Notes under the pieces: model-generated
What the model was told of the DNA's origin: nothing
Databases searched by the model: none
Seen by the model: only the letters and a program-made list of their open reading frames with translations
Origin: an uncultured Oscillospiraceae bacterium
GTDB lineage: Bacteria; Bacillota; Clostridia; Oscillospirales; Acutalibacteraceae
Assembly (NCBI GenBank): GCA_900545625.1
Contig: UQZS01000022.1
Location: 1-26,162, forward strand
Length of the DNA: 26,162 nt
Reading direction: 5' to 3'
Shown here: in pieces, positions 8,601-15,014 of the stretch
How positions within the stretch are numbered: the first letter of the stretch is position 1
Layout: each line of letters starts with the position of its first letter
Made by a program: the position numbers and the translations under genes

Positions 8601-9255
8601 GATCTTCGGCGGCGACGGCTGGGCATACGACATCGGCTTCGGCGGTGTGGACCATGTCCTTGCCACGGGCGAAGACGTGAACATCATGGTCTTCGACACC
8701 GAGGTCTATTCCAACACCGGCGGTCAGGCGTCTAAAGCCTCCAACATCGGCCAGGTCGCGCAGTTCGCGGCAGCGGGCAAATCCGTTGCCAAGAAGAGCC
8801 TTGCCGAGATCGCCATGAGCTACGGCTATGTGTATGTGGCGCAGATCGCCATGGGCGCTGACCAGAATCAGACCATCAAGGCGCTGGTAGAAGCGGAAGC
8901 CTATCACGGCCCGTCGATCATCATCGCCTATGCGCCCTGCGAGATGCACTCCATCAAGGGCGGCATGGTCAACTGCCAGGCAGAGATGAAGAAGGCTGTG
9001 GACTGCGGCTACTGGAACATGTTCCGCTACAACCCTGCGCTCAAGGCCGAGGGCAAGAACCCCTTCACCATTGACAGCAAGGAAGGCACCGCGAGCTATC
9101 AGGACTTCCTGATGAACGAAGCGCGCTACTCCTCGCTGACCCGTTCCTTCCCCGAACGCGCAAAGGCTCTCTTCCAGGAATCGGAAGACGTTGCGAAAGC
9201 ACGGTATGCACACCTGCTCAAGCTCAAAGACCTCTACGCGCCGGACGCGGAATGA
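5689..9255 (+). CDS. nifJ: pyruvate:ferredoxin (flavodoxin) oxidoreductase, single-chain
   Basis: Oxidises pyruvate with CoA to acetyl-CoA and CO2, reducing ferredoxin or flavodoxin; this is the central pyruvate-splitting step in anaerobes. The 1188 residues match the one-polypeptide homodimeric form. The N-terminal domain has the characteristic AAAYVSYAFTEVAGIYPITP. Two ferredoxin-type clusters are at about 702 (CVQCNKCAYVCP) and 758 (CMGCGVCVGVCP). The proximal-cluster CAGC motif is near 822, and the thiamine-diphosphate motif GDGWAYDIG starts near 975. An AAGGAGG site lies 7 nt before the ATG; the frame is open 17 codons upstream, but that segment lacks a ribosome binding site. Monocistronic, between its own promoter and terminator. 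Confidence 0.97.
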   Translation: MAETKKPIVSRKSKSMDGNNAAAYVSYAFTEVAGIYPITPSSPMADYVDQWAAQGQKNIFGTTVRVAEMQSEAGAAGTVHGSLAAGALTTTYTASQGLLLMIPNMYKIAGELLPSVFHVSARCVASHALNIFGDHSDVYACRQTGFAMLAETNPQEVMDLGAVAHLAAIEGRVPFINFFDGFRTSHEIQKIKVWDYEDLKEMCNMDAVHAFRKRALNPERPVMRGSHENGDIFFQHREACNKYYDAVPAVVEKYMDKVNEKLGTDYKLFNYYGAPDADRVIVAMGSICDVAEEVIDYLTAKGEKVGLVKVRLYRPFSVKHFADAIPASVKKIAVLDRTKEPGSIGEPLFLDVVAALNEAGRNIEVCGGRYGLGSKDTPPASVFAVYEHLEKEHPERQFTIGINDDVTHLSLPEKPSPNTAAEGTIECKFWGLGGDGTVGANKDSIKIIGDHTDKYVQAYFQYDSKKTGGVTISHLRFGDKPIKSPYYINKADFVACHNPSYIEKGFKMVQDVKPGGVFLINCQWDAAELAEKLNAETKRYIAQNNIQLYTVNAIDIAAEIGLGKRTNTVLQSAFFSLSKVLPEAEAIGYMKEKAQKFMKKGKEIVEMNEKAIDAGATAYVKIDVPAEWANAADDAQPETDKGPAKLVKMVDSIMKPVGKMDGDSLPVSAFVDHADGTFEQGASAYEKRGVAVMVPEWNPDTCVQCNKCAYVCPHATIRPYALDAEEAAAAPAVATLADKKGKGKDVYKYTMAVSPMDCMGCGVCVGVCPTNSLKMVPRESQDEKQAAFDYMVENVSVKEDLANNTVIGSQYKTPLLEFSGSCAGCAETSYARLITQLFGDRMYISNATGCSSIWGGPAATSPYTVNKDGHGPAWANSLFEDNAEHGYGMYLGQNAIRNRLIDEVKAIAESDKATEAVKAACGAYLDTVNDGDKNTAATKDLVAALEAFDCDCDARKDILDNKEYLSKKSVWIFGGDGWAYDIGFGGVDHVLATGEDVNIMVFDTEVYSNTGGQASKASNIGQVAQFAAAGKSVAKKSLAEIAMSYGYVYVAQIAMGADQNQTIKALVEAEAYHGPSIIIAYAPCEMHSIKGGMVNCQAEMKKAVDCGYWNMFRYNPALKAEGKNPFTIDSKEGTASYQDFLMNEARYSSLTRSFPERAKALFQESEDVAKARYAHLLKLKDLYAPDAE

Positions 9256-9278
9256 TCGTCTGACGAAAAGCGCAAAAC

Positions 9279-9314
9279 CCGCCCCGAGGCTTCGGCTTCG
9301 GGGCGGTTCGCTTT
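9279..9314 (+). terminator. terminator of nifJ
   Basis: A GC-rich stem of at least 9 bp (CCGCCCCGA/TCGGGGCGG, extended inwards around a TTCG loop) followed by TTCGCTTT, 24 nt after the nifJ stop. Confidence 0.85.
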
Positions 9315-9327
9315 ACATGTATTTCTA

Positions 9328-9356
9328 TTGACAATTTTCGCGGCGTATACTACAAT
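9328..9356 (+). promoter_or_regulatory. SigA promoter of the zinc-ribbon protein gene
   Basis: TTGACA (9328-9333) and TACAAT (9351-9356) are 17 nt apart, about 32 nt upstream of the ATG. Confidence 0.82.
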
Positions 9357-9387
9357 GACGGTAGAAAACTTCCGTGAGGTGAAAGAG

Positions 9388-9882
9388 ATGAAAACCTGCC
9401 CGAACTGCCACAACGCTGTCGGCGATACCGATACATTCTGCGCTGCCTGCGGCGCGGCGCTGCAAGCCGCACCTGCACAAAACGCACCCATTTATAACAC
9501 CACGCCGCCGTACGGCGCCAACACCGCAGGCAGTACACCTGTGAAATACTGCCAGAACTGCGGCAATCCGTGTGACATCAACGCCGCCGTCTGCTTAAAA
9601 TGCGGCTGTGCATTTGCGCCACCGACTCCCGTGAAGGTCGACGAGCCCTCCATTTGGCTGCGCATCGCCTGTTTCTTCATCCCCGTTTTGGGGCTGATCA
9701 TGTACTTAGTCGAGCGTGACGACCGCCCGAAGTGCGCAAAATCCTATGGGATGGCGGCACTGATCTCCGTGATCCTGCAAGTCGTTTTTGTTGTTCTGTT
9801 CTATATTATCTTTTTTGTAATTTTCGGCGTGGCGTTTTCCACTGCGGTTACGGATTATTCCTATTACATGATGATGCTTTGA
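9388..9882 (+). CDS. double zinc-ribbon membrane protein of unknown function
   Basis: A 164-residue protein with two Cys4 zinc ribbons at the N-terminus (C4/C7/C18/C21 and C55/C58/C69/C72) joined by a Pro/Ala/Asn-rich linker. A hydrophobic segment follows at about 90-108, then a charged loop (VERDDRPKCAKSYG) and a second membrane segment at about 121-152. This is a common layout in Firmicutes (zinc-ribbon domain plus a membrane tail with the pattern seen around YLVERDDRPKCAKSY), without a known function. The GAGGTG site is 6 nt before the ATG; the open frame upstream of it lacks one. It is flanked by its own promoter and a strong terminator. Confidence 0.85.
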   Translation: MKTCPNCHNAVGDTDTFCAACGAALQAAPAQNAPIYNTTPPYGANTAGSTPVKYCQNCGNPCDINAAVCLKCGCAFAPPTPVKVDEPSIWLRIACFFIPVLGLIMYLVERDDRPKCAKSYGMAALISVILQVVFVVLFYIIFFVIFGVAFSTAVTDYSYYMMML

Positions 9883-9893
9883 TCGCTCTAACA

Positions 9894-9936
9894 AAACGGG
9901 CGGGTATCCAAAAAGGATACCCGCCCGTTTGTTTTT
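9894..9936. terminator. bidirectional terminator between zinc-ribbon gene and hpf
   Basis: A perfect 16-bp stem (arms 9894-9909 and 9915-9930) with T-rich flank GTTTTT on the plus strand and A/T-rich flank on the other side. It lies between convergent genes and can serve both. Confidence 0.88.
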
Positions 9937-9940
9937 GCGT

Positions 9941-10471
9941 TTATGCTTCTGCCTCCTGCGGCTCTAAGATCGAATAGCCGCCGTCCTTGCGGCGGTACAC
10001 GACGTTGACCGCGCCCGAATCCGCGTTGAGGAACATATAAAACGTGTGCCCAAGCATATTCATCTGCAGGATCGCCTCTTCCGCGCTCTGCGGGCGAAGC
10101 TCCACCGCCTTGGTACGCACGATGTCGAACTCCTCTTCCTCCGCTTCGGGCGCGTTGAACACCTCGTCAAACGAGACCTCGCGCAAGCGGCGCTCCAGCT
10201 TGGTTTTATTTTTACGGATCTGCCGAATGAGGGAGTCCACACAGGCGTCCAGCGCATCCTCCAGATCCTGCGCGCGTTCCTGCGCGCGGAATATGAAACC
10301 GCCCTTTTGGAGCGTAATTTCGACTACTTTGGCGTTCTTTTCAACCGTCGCCGTGATTTTGGCGGTTGCCTCCGAACCGAAAAACTTTTCCACCTTTTGC
10401 AGCTTTTTGGCCGCATGTTCCTTAAAGGATTCTCTGGGTGTGCATTTTCTGCCGACGATGGTAATGTTCAT
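9941..10471 (-). CDS. hpf: ribosome hibernation promoting factor, long form
   Basis: Long-form HPF binds the 30S decoding region and dimerises ribosomes into inactive 100S particles in stationary phase or under stress. The 176 residues contain an N-terminal RaiA/HPF domain (about 1-100, starting MNITIVGRKCTPRESFKEHA), an acidic linker (NAPEAEEEEFDIVRTK) and the C-terminal dimerisation domain (about 120-176) with the diagnostic LRPQSAEEAILQMNMLGHTF and VVYRRKDGGY. An AGGGGA site lies just upstream of the ATG. Confidence 0.96.
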   Translation of the reverse strand: MNITIVGRKCTPRESFKEHAAKKLQKVEKFFGSEATAKITATVEKNAKVVEITLQKGGFIFRAQERAQDLEDALDACVDSLIRQIRKNKTKLERRLREVSFDEVFNAPEAEEEEFDIVRTKAVELRPQSAEEAILQMNMLGHTFYMFLNADSGAVNVVYRRKDGGYSILEPQEAEA

Positions 10472-10496
10472 TACAACATCCCCTTTTGTATATATT

Positions 10497-10533
10497 CAAA
10501 GGCGTTGCCGCCTTTGTTTTCAAGAACAGTATA
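10497..10533 (-). promoter_or_regulatory. hpf -10 region and 5' hairpin
   Basis: On the complement TGC-TATACT forms an extended -10 box (TATACT at 10528-10533) without a clear -35. The RNA would start near 10521 and immediately form an 8-bp hairpin (CAAAGGCG/CGCCTTTG, arms 10497-10504 and 10509-10516), a likely stabilising 5' stem. Confidence 0.5.
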
Positions 10534-10593
10534 GCACACATTCGGCAAAGAATAAAGACGGAATTTGAAAATTTTGTTAAAAATCTCTAATTT

Positions 10594-11436
10594 TTACAAG
10601 ACTGCTTGCGCATGGCGCGTCACATGGCAGCCAATGTTTACGGCGGCGGGCAGCCCCGCGATATGCGTGGGCGCGGTCTCGATATTGACACACAGCGCCG
10701 TGGTTTTGCCGCCGAAGCCCTGCGGCCCGATACCCAAAGCATTGATGCGCTCGAGCAGCGCGCGCTCCATATCGGCGTAAAACGGATTCGAGTTGCGCTC
10801 GGAAACGGGGCGGCAAAGCGCTTTTTTGGCAAGGTAGGCGCAGTACTCAAAATCGCCGCCGAAGCCTACGCCGACGACCATCGGCGGGCAGGGATTACCG
10901 CCCGCGTCTTTCACGACCTGCACGACGAAATCCATAAGATCCTCCGCTTTGGCGCTCGGGGTAAACATCCGAAGCCGGCTCATGTTCTCGCTGCCGAAGC
11001 CCTTGGGCGCGGCGGTGATCGAGATGTGCTCGCCGGGGACGATGCGTGTATGGATCACAGCGGGGGTGTTGTCCTCGGTATTCACGCGGTCGAGCGGGTC
11101 GCGTACCACGGATTTGCGCAAAAGCCCCTCCGTATAACCTTTGGCAACGCCGCGGTTGACTGCTGCTTCAAAATCACCGCCTGTGATGTGTACATCCTGC
11201 CCAATCTCAAAAAACAGCACCGCCATCCCTGTATCCTGACAGATCGGTACATCCAGCTCGCGCGCGGCATCCAGATTTTCACAAAGCGTATCCATGATTT
11301 TTTTCGGCAGCGGCTCACTTTCCGTTTCCCCCGCGGCGGCGATGCGCGCGCAAAGGTCGTCGGGCAGCACTTTATTCGCTTGGATGAGCAGTTTTGCGAC
11401 GGTATTTTCAATTTCGGAAACATGGATCTCCCGCAT
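10594..11436 (-). CDS. fumarate hydratase class I alpha subunit (Fe-S hydro-lyase), without its beta partner
   Basis: The alpha (N-terminal, [4Fe-4S]-binding) half of the two-subunit class I fumarase/L(+)-tartrate dehydratase family, which interconverts fumarate and malate (or acts on tartrate). The 280 residues have the three expected cluster cysteines: C66 in PICQDTG, C183 in GGNPCPP and C270 near the end (NIGCHVTRHA). The substrate-site motif APKGFGSENMSRLRMF is present. The beta subunit normally sits directly downstream, but here the next gene is hpf and no beta gene exists in the window. The specific substrate cannot be decided from the alpha subunit alone. The start is the ATG at 11434-11436, preceded by an AAGGGAAG site. 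Confidence 0.9.
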   Translation of the reverse strand: MREIHVSEIENTVAKLLIQANKVLPDDLCARIAAAGETESEPLPKKIMDTLCENLDAARELDVPICQDTGMAVLFFEIGQDVHITGGDFEAAVNRGVAKGYTEGLLRKSVVRDPLDRVNTEDNTPAVIHTRIVPGEHISITAAPKGFGSENMSRLRMFTPSAKAEDLMDFVVQVVKDAGGNPCPPMVVGVGFGGDFEYCAYLAKKALCRPVSERNSNPFYADMERALLERINALGIGPQGFGGKTTALCVNIETAPTHIAGLPAAVNIGCHVTRHAQAVL

Positions 11437-11459
11437 GATTATCTCTTCCCTTCAAAGCT

Positions 11460-11489
11460 GCGCGGGCAAGCGATCCCGCCTGCCCGCGC
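11460..11489 (-). terminator. hairpin after yabR, possible weak terminator
   Basis: A 9-bp GC-only-type stem (GCGCGGGCA/TGCCCGCGC) with a 12-nt loop lies between the yabR stop and the fumarase start. No T-tract follows on the minus strand, so read-through into the fumarase gene is likely. Confidence 0.35.
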
Positions 11490-11503
11490 CTGTTTCTGTA
11501 AAA

Positions 11504-11950
11504 TTATCTCTTCTTCGAGTACGAACTGCGGCGGCCGCCGTCGGTCGCGCGCTTTAAGTCGGAGATCTTTTCGTCGCTGACCTGCTTGAAGCGTGCCATC
11601 ATATCCTCAAAGGTACGCGGCTCTTCACGGCGCGTCTCATTTCCGCGCCAAACGTTCGGCGTGCTCTTCTGCCGCGGCGGACCGCTGCGACGCGGATGCT
11701 CCTGCTTCCCCTCAGGCGCCGGATTCGCCTTTTTAATGGACAGACTGATTTTGCCCTCAGGCGTGACATCCAAAACTTTGACCTTGACGGTTTGATTTTC
11801 CTGCAGAAAATCGTGGATGTCATTCACATAGCTTTGGGACACCTCGGAAATGTGCACCATACCGGTCACATTTCCCGGCAGTGTAACAAACGCGCCAAAC
11901 CCCGTGAGCCCCGTAACCTTGCCTTCGAGAATTTCCCCAACTTCGACCAT
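11504..11950 (-). CDS. yabR: S1 domain RNA-binding protein, YabR-like
   Basis: A 148-residue protein with one S1 RNA-binding domain at about 1-75 (MVEVGEILEGKVTGLTGFGA, GMVHISEVSQSYV, GKISLSIKKA) and a basic, Pro/Arg-rich tail. It lies directly downstream of yabP-yabQ-divIC, the same order as in Bacillus subtilis, which supports the name YabR. The exact function is unknown; the fold suggests binding to RNA or the ribosome. A GGAGGAG site lies about 12 nt upstream of the ATG, a rather long spacing. Confidence 0.88.
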   Translation of the reverse strand: MVEVGEILEGKVTGLTGFGAFVTLPGNVTGMVHISEVSQSYVNDIHDFLQENQTVKVKVLDVTPEGKISLSIKKANPAPEGKQEHPRRSGPPRQKSTPNVWRGNETRREEPRTFEDMMARFKQVSDEKISDLKRATDGGRRSSYSKKR

Positions 11951-11993
11951 AGAAACGATATGTCTCCTCCTGCCAAGCTATAACGAACGTGCG

Positions 11994-12848
11994 TCAGTTG
12001 CTCGGCGTAATATCATAGTATACCTTTTCATCAGGCATAACATATCCCAGCTTTTCACGGGCGACGCGCTCGATATATTCGGACTCGTCACCACCGTCCA
12101 CGACCGCTTGCAAACGCTCATTCTCAGCGACCTGCTGCGTATACTGCTCCTGCAGCGCTGCAGCTTCCTTTTCCTTTTCACGGATATCAAGCTGCGTGCT
12201 GACAAAAGAAATGACAAAATACCCTACTGCAAGCAGCAGAGCCAGAGAAAGAATGAAGCTATGTTTTTGCTTTTTTCTTTTCCTTTTTGCCATGTGTTTC
12301 TTTCCGTCACTTTCGGTTTGCGCGTGCACTTCACCCGCGGATGATACTTTATCGTTTTGATTATACAACAAGTGTCGCACACTTTGCAAGTATATTTTTG
12401 ATTTTTTTACCGAAGTTTTTGACTTTTTCTGTGCTTTTTGAACATTTTTTGCAAAAACACGCTTGCAAAACGCTGCAAACCGCTGCAGCGGCGTTAAGAA
12501 AACGCGTAAAATCATATGGAAAAAGCGGCGCACGGCGGCGATGACCTTATCGAACAGCCGCATGACGAGAACCCCGACGGTGAAATAATACACCAAAAAT
12601 CCGAGCAGCTCGCCGAACAGAACATACCCGCGCACGCTGCCGCCGTGCACCGTCAGCGCAAACAGGAAGGTCAGGAACGCTGCAGAAAAGGCAAACAGCA
12701 CATCGGAGATAAAAAACGCTTTTTTGCCGTCGGAGACTGTATGCCGCACGGCACGAAACACGTCGTAAAGCAGCCCGATCAAAAAACCGAAGCCGACAGC
12801 GTGGAGAAATGCCGTCACCTGCTGCGGGATGTCCGCGATATAGGTCAT
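11994..12848 (-). CDS. YabQ sporulation protein fused in frame to DivIC/FtsB-like division protein
   Basis: One uninterrupted frame of 284 codons. Residues 1-110 are YabQ-like: an early MTYIADIPQQVTAFLHAVGF, hydrophobic segments at about 10-30, 45-68 and 75-98, and the GLLYDVFRAVR motif. In B. subtilis YabQ is a mother-cell protein needed for cortex formation. Residues 110-185 are a Lys-rich tail. From M186 (ATG at 12291-12293) the sequence becomes a DivIC/FtsB protein: MAKRKRKKQKHSF, one membrane helix at about 198-216, a coiled coil at 222-250 and the conserved EYIERVAREKLGYVMPDEKV. DivIC is essential for the divisome. The genes are normally separate; here no stop divides them. A weak GGAAAG lies about 6 nt before the internal ATG, so DivIC may also be made on its own. 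Start overlaps the yabP stop by 1 nt. Confidence 0.85.
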   Translation of the reverse strand: MTYIADIPQQVTAFLHAVGFGFLIGLLYDVFRAVRHTVSDGKKAFFISDVLFAFSAAFLTFLFALTVHGGSVRGYVLFGELLGFLVYYFTVGVLVMRLFDKVIAAVRRFFHMILRVFLTPLQRFAAFCKRVFAKNVQKAQKKSKTSVKKSKIYLQSVRHLLYNQNDKVSSAGEVHAQTESDGKKHMAKRKRKKQKHSFILSLALLLAVGYFVISFVSTQLDIREKEKEAAALQEQYTQQVAENERLQAVVDGGDESEYIERVAREKLGYVMPDEKVYYDITPSN

Positions 12849-13138
12849 CAGCGGAACACCCGGCTAAAGAACGAACCGCGGCTTTCCTTGGACTGTTCGG
12901 CGTAAGAAAGCGAAGCAATATCGCCTTCGACCGCAAGCTCGCCCATTTCAAGGCTCAATCGGCTGATGTGCAGGTCCGCACCCTTGACGGTCAGCTCGCC
13001 AAGCTCCGTAAACACAACGATCATCTGTTCGTCAAAGCTGTCTACATCGGAAACGCCCGAAACCGTCAGCCGACGCCGATCCTCCAGCACGACGCTGTGC
13101 GGCATTTTCATCAGGTTATTGGTATTGCCCTCGTTCAT
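12848..13138 (-). CDS. yabP: sporulation protein YabP
   Basis: A 96-residue YabP/YqfC-family protein: MPHSVVLEDRRRLTVSGVSD, FTELGELTVKGADLHI and LSLEMGELAVEGDIASLSYAE are the family blocks. In Bacillus it is produced in the mother cell under SigE, is linked to the forming spore and is needed for normal spore coat or cortex. The last ten residues are basic. Its stop TGA shares one base with the yabQ ATG, suggesting translational coupling. AAAGGAGG lies 10 nt before the ATG but is inside a long inverted repeat (13141-13187). Confidence 0.93.
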   Translation of the reverse strand: MNEGNTNNLMKMPHSVVLEDRRRLTVSGVSDVDSFDEQMIVVFTELGELTVKGADLHISRLSLEMGELAVEGDIASLSYAEQSKESRGSFFSRVFR

Positions 13139-13140
13139 AA

Positions 13141-13187
13141 ACAGACCTCCTTTGTCCTTCTATATGTATGCGGACAAAGGAGGCTGT
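13141..13187 (-). promoter_or_regulatory. inverted repeat sequestering the yabP ribosome binding site
   Basis: Plus-strand arms 13146-13157 and 13172-13183 are perfect 12-bp complements; four more pairs follow beyond a single-base bulge (13141-13144 with 13184-13187). In minus-strand RNA made from upstream, the whole AAAGGAGG is paired, ending 2 nt before the ATG. The loop contains the predicted SigE -10 box, so RNA started there would lack the blocking arm and leave the site free. An operator role is an alternative. Confidence 0.75.
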
Positions 13188-13191
13188 ATGC
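13163..13191 (-). promoter_or_regulatory. SigE-like promoter of yabP
   Basis: On the complement, GCATACA (13185-13191) and CATACATA (13163-13170) are 14 nt apart, close to the SigE pattern KMATATT-(14)-CATACANT. The transcript would begin near 13156, about 18 nt before the ATG. Known SigE control of yabP in Bacillus supports it. Confidence 0.6.
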
Positions 13192-13211
13192 GTTTTCAAA
13201 GTCTATGCGGG

Positions 13212-13976
13212 TTATTCCTCTTCGAGCAGGGATTGCAGCAGCACCGGGCGGCGCGTGGTAATATTGTCAGGCGACAAAGTCAGCAAATTGCGCTGCACGA
13301 ATTTGTTGTCCGCCGTCCAGAAGGATACCTTTAAGCCCTCTTCGTGGAACACCTCCACGAGCGCTTTGCTTGCGTTGTTGTAGTGACAGTTGAGCCCTAC
13401 CGCGCCGCTGCGCAGTACTTCATTTGCCACACTGCGCAAATAGGCGCGGTCCTCAAGCTGGAACCGATTGAGATCGGCGTTGAGGTAATAGGGAATACCG
13501 GGCGCGTCGATCTTGACCGTTTGGGTATGATCCGCCGTCACGCCGGTGAAGAAGCAGCGCGTCTGCATGCCGCAGCGCACAATGGTATCATATACGGCGG
13601 GGATATTGGAAAACGCCTTGAGATCAAGGTTCACCTGCACGCTGTCGGAGCCTTCGGCAACACGGCGCAGGGCATCCTCCAACAAAACGCCCTCATCGTC
13701 GCCCGCCGTTTCGGCATGCAGCAGAACGGGCGTACCGTCGTTGCGCACGCTGACGTCTACTTCCATGACAGGGACGCCAAGCTCAAGCGCCTTTTCAATA
13801 AACGCCATGGAATTGTCCGCCGTGTCCTCACAACCGCTGTGCGCGGTATAGGTAAATCCCTCGGGCAGGCGGATCTCCCCATTCAGGATACGGTGCAGCT
13901 CTACACCCGCGCGCACAGCGATCAGCGCGCCGGCAGCGCTCAGGCCAAGTGCGACGATTTTTAAGATCTTTTTCAT
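13212..13976 (-). CDS. glycerophosphodiester phosphodiesterase-like protein, altered first motif
   Basis: A 254-residue protein with an N-terminal hydrophobic anchor or uncleaved signal (residues 4-24) and a GDPD-type TIM-barrel domain. Expected landmarks: the first catalytic His in HSG (H46; the family normally has HRG, so the Arg is replaced by Ser), the metal-binding ExD at E72/D74 (MEVDV), the second His at H87 (VLLHAE instead of HD) and a late FWTADNK segment. GDPD enzymes split glycerophosphodiesters to glycerol-3-phosphate and an alcohol; the changed Arg makes activity uncertain. The start at 13974-13976 is set by an AAAGGAG site 6 nt upstream. It is 11 nt downstream of the HAD gene, likely one operon, and no terminator separates it from yabP. 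Confidence 0.82.
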   Translation of the reverse strand: MKKILKIVALGLSAAGALIAVRAGVELHRILNGEIRLPEGFTYTAHSGCEDTADNSMAFIEKALELGVPVMEVDVSVRNDGTPVLLHAETAGDDEGVLLEDALRRVAEGSDSVQVNLDLKAFSNIPAVYDTIVRCGMQTRCFFTGVTADHTQTVKIDAPGIPYYLNADLNRFQLEDRAYLRSVANEVLRSGAVGLNCHYNNASKALVEVFHEEGLKVSFWTADNKFVQRNLLTLSPDNITTRRPVLLQSLLEEE

Positions 13977-13987
13977 GGGCGTCTCCT

Positions 13988-14590
13988 TTACTGCTCTATG
14001 TCTTTCAGCCAAACCCCGTCCGCCTTGACTTTTTCAACACGATCGCCCGTCACGAAATAGACGTCGCGGGCAATATCCATCATAGCACGGTCGTTTACGG
14101 AATCGGTGTAAAACTCGTCAATGGGCACATCGCCGTATTGCTCGCGGTAGGCGGTTATCTTCGCTTCTTGATAGCAAAGACGGCCGATCTCGCCGGTTTC
14201 TAAATCGACCTCCGTGCCGATAAAATGCTGCACCCCGATGCGCCGGCAGATCTCCGAAAGCATCACCTCGGGGCAGGCAGATACGATCACATCGTCATCG
14301 CGGCGGATCTTTAAGTAAAAGCTCTTAATCTTCTTTTCATGCTTGTCCCAAAACTCAGCGATACTTTGATCAATGTTGTCTAACTGTGCGCAGCATTCCC
14401 GCAAAATATAGCCGTATTCGCTTTTAACTTCACTAAGCGCTACCTTCCCCATTTTATAGCGCACAAAGCCCTCGCCGACCTTTGGGATATAGCGGGCAAT
14501 CAGCTTTGGCTCTTTTTTCAGATAAAACAGAAAAATGTCCAGTCCGCTCTCGCCGTCGTAAATCGTATTGTCAAAATCAAAAACGCGCAA
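13988..14590 (-). CDS. HAD superfamily hydrolase, subclass IB phosphatase
   Basis: A 200-residue protein starting MRVFDFDNTIYDGESG, which holds HAD motif I (D5 and D7). An all-helical cap follows, then motif II around VIVSACPEV and a late DSVNDRAMM equivalent to motif IV. The overall layout resembles SerB-like/HAD-IB phosphatases acting on small phosphomonoesters or lipid phosphates; the substrate is unknown. Start codon TTG (14588-14590) is supported by GGAGG 7 nt upstream and by the motif lying at the very N-terminus. Its neighbour, a GDPD-like protein, hints at phospholipid head-group metabolism. Confidence 0.85.
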   Translation of the reverse strand: MRVFDFDNTIYDGESGLDIFLFYLKKEPKLIARYIPKVGEGFVRYKMGKVALSEVKSEYGYILRECCAQLDNIDQSIAEFWDKHEKKIKSFYLKIRRDDDVIVSACPEVMLSEICRRIGVQHFIGTEVDLETGEIGRLCYQEAKITAYREQYGDVPIDEFYTDSVNDRAMMDIARDVYFVTGDRVEKVKADGVWLKDIEQ

Positions 14591-14611
14591 AATTTCGCCT
14601 CCGTAGTTTCA

Positions 14612-14640
14612 ACATTACAAGCCGCACGATAAAAAAGCAA
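14612..14640 (-). promoter_or_regulatory. possible promoter for the HAD-GDPD pair
   Basis: On the complement, TTGCTT (14635-14640) and TAATGT (14612-14617) are 17 nt apart. It partly overlaps the tail of the preceding terminator. The match is moderate. Confidence 0.35.
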
Positions 14641-14663
14641 AGCCGCTCCCGATAAAGAGCGGC
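14631..14663 (-). terminator. terminator of the ireB operon
   Basis: A 7-bp stem (GCCGCTC/GAGCGGC, arms 14642-14648 and 14657-14663) followed on the complement by TTTGCTTTTTT, 12 nt after the stop of the upstream gene. Confidence 0.85.
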
Positions 14664-14675
14664 AATCCCATTTTC

Positions 14676-15002
14676 TTAACCGCGCAGCGCACGCTCCAAC
14701 CAGATTTCGGCGATGTCCATAGCGGCGAACAGCCCTTTTTTCTCGCTGGTTTTGATCACGCGCTCCTTAGCGCTTGCGTCCGGGTCGGTGCTTAAAAGCT
14801 GCACCGTGACCTTCGACGCGAGGTCGTACCCCTCGAAATCCTTTTTCGAGGTGATGCGCAGCATAATAACATAATCGTCCGACATATTGCCGTAATAGAT
14901 CGTGTCGCCGTTGCGCACTAAGGGCTTGCCTTTATAGGTCAAAAAATCCTGTTTTGCCGGCTTCTCTGTTTTCTCCTGTTTCGCCTGTTTCTCCTGTGCC
15001 AT
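14676..15002 (-). CDS. conserved small protein of unknown function, co-transcribed with ireB
   Basis: A 108-residue soluble protein. The first 20 residues are Lys/Glu/Gln-rich low complexity, followed by a compact domain (DFLTYKGKPLVRNGDTIYYG, DYVIMLRI, VTVQLLSTDPDASAKERVIK) and an amphipathic C-terminal helix (DIAEIWLERAL). I do not recognise a named family; it looks like a conserved Clostridia protein. The ATG at 15000-15002 has AAGGAG 8 nt upstream; an in-frame GTG three codons earlier is less likely. It begins 12 nt after the ireB stop and ends before a strong terminator, so it is in the ireB operon. Confidence 0.8.
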   Translation of the reverse strand: MAQEKQAKQEKTEKPAKQDFLTYKGKPLVRNGDTIYYGNMSDDYVIMLRITSKKDFEGYDLASKVTVQLLSTDPDASAKERVIKTSEKKGLFAAMDIAEIWLERALRG

Positions 15003-15014
15003 GCGCTTCACTCC

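Noticed and set aside
6736..9213. Long minus-strand open frame opposite nifJ
   Set aside because: Antisense shadow of a GC-rich conserved gene; nifJ has complete motifs on the plus strand.
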